Source: a bacterium UBP4_UBA6127
GTDB taxonomy: Bacteria; UBP4; UBA4092
Direction of reading: 5' to 3'
DNA length: 64,000 nucleotides
Assembly (NCBI GenBank): GCA_002428325.1
Contig: DIVR01000045.1
Location: 101,877 to 165,876, forward strand
Shown here: positions 63,579 to 64,000 of the stretch, in pieces
Position numbering within the stretch: the first letter of the stretch is position 1
Layout: the number at the start of each line of letters is the position of its first letter
The notes under the pieces: model-generated
Database searches by the model: none
Told to the model about the DNA's origin: nothing
What the model saw: the letters and a program-made list of their open reading frames with translations, nothing else
Made by a program: the position numbers and the translations under genes

Positions 63579-64000
63579 ATGCCTGATTTTTTATTTGGCC
63601 TATTTTCCAGTGATTTAGGAATTGATTTAGGTACTGCCAACACCCTGGTTTATGTTAAAGGCCAGGGGATTGTTTTAAGTGAACCTTCTGTGGTTGCCAT
63701 CCAGCGAGGGACCAATGTCCCGCTGGCCGTAGGAGCTGAAGCTAAGCGAATGCTGGGCAGGACTCCTGGAGAAATTGTGGCAATCCGTCCCCTGAAAGAT
63801 GGGGTTATCGCTGATTTCGAATTAACGAACGCTATGTTGCGTTATTTTATAACCAAGGTCCATCGGCGCCGGATGCTGATTCGGCCCCAGATTATCATCG
63901 GGGTTCCTTCAGGCATCACCGAAGTAGAGAAGCGGGCCGTCCGAGATTCCGCTGAGCAAGCCGGAGCCAGGGAAGTTTACCTGATTGAAGAACCGATGGC
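63579..64000 (+). CDS. mreB: MreB, actin-like cell-shape protein (N-terminal fragment)
   Basis: The first 140 residues, cut by the window end. An amphipathic N-terminus (PDFLFGLF) that can bind membrane precedes the phosphate-1 block DLGIDLGTANTLVYVKGQGI; VVAIQ, IRPLKDGVIADF and VGVP-like IIGVPSGITEVEKRAV follow, and the fragment ends in LIEEPMA. MreB filaments guide peptidoglycan synthesis and rod shape, so a rod-shaped cell is likely. Confidence 0.97.
   Translation, partial: MPDFLFGLFSSDLGIDLGTANTLVYVKGQGIVLSEPSVVAIQRGTNVPLAVGAEAKRMLGRTPGEIVAIRPLKDGVIADFELTNAMLRYFITKVHRRRMLIRPQIIIGVPSGITEVEKRAVRDSAEQAGAREVYLIEEPM

Noticed and set aside
1..64000. CRISPR arrays, tRNA/rRNA genes, transposases and phage genes
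   Set aside because: I looked for regular spaced repeats, cloverleaf-like sequences and typical transposase or integrase proteins and found none I can support; a covariance-model scan would be decisive for RNA genes.

Overview
The window is a gene-dense bacterial chromosome segment of moderate GC, visibly near 45%. I read no 16S rRNA, tRNA or other placement marker, so taxonomy is left open. A bacillithiol pathway (bshC, bshA), a two-domain ThyX-like protein, many GAF, PocR and HD-GYP signalling proteins, lipoproteins, and a predicted outer-membrane barrel protein together suggest an uncultured diderm lineage outside the classical Proteobacteria. The diderm inference rests mainly on the barrel protein at 51249-52043.

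Layout. 1-7.6 kb (minus strand): bshA (cut by the window edge), bshC, a D-2-hydroxyacid dehydrogenase, enolase, a CreD-like membrane protein, ispH, and a winged-helix regulator with its membrane partner; a shared 17-bp palindrome lies at both ends of the regulator pair. 7.9-15.2 kb (minus): an accessory island built around a giant Rhs/YD-repeat lipoprotein. It carries an internal C39-like cysteine peptidase domain and a cysteine-rich hydrophobic tip, with an AT-rich membrane protein (candidate immunity gene) and decayed tip/core cassettes downstream. 15.7-18.6 kb (minus): peroxiredoxin, ThyX-like protein, DinB-like protein. 18.8-30.5 kb: a 1704-aa multi-GAF/PAS/HD-GYP protein, a calcium-loop propeller-like protein, two exported paralogues, an FN3-type lipoprotein, and a histidine kinase/HD-GYP response-regulator operon. 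30.5-37.8 kb: moaA, an exported amidotransferase-like protein, class II aldolase, a cation:proton antiporter, uvrA. 38-39.6 kb: four tandem small membrane paralogues. 39.8-51 kb: SLOG protein, Gfo/Idh oxidoreductase, GT-C membrane protein, YvcK, a cysteine-desulfurase-like protein lacking its PLP lysine, MarR regulator, AI-2E-type permease, SGNH hydrolase, second antiporter, response regulator. 51-64 kb: outer-membrane protein, thiL, phosphoesterase with PQQ-type propeller, PocR hybrid kinase, SlyD-like isomerase, phosphohexomutase, a frameshifted exported protein, a SHOCT-like small protein and the start of mreB.

The most distinctive region is the Rhs locus. Its signal-peptide-encoding 5' end is preceded by five tandem GGGTT units. 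The only ATG with a good ribosome binding site lies upstream of the repeat and is out of frame with the protein at five units; it would be in frame at three or six. This looks like a phase-variable switch in the OFF state. A second frameshift near the 3' end separates the core from the tip. Regulatory signals also stand out: an 18-bp palindrome TTTTGACANNTGTCAAAA occurs in three distant intergenic regions, a 20-bp MarR-type palindrome precedes the AI-2E-type permease, and many strong intrinsic terminators delimit the transcription units. Housekeeping genes and signalling genes are interleaved with no phage or transposase genes that I could recognise.
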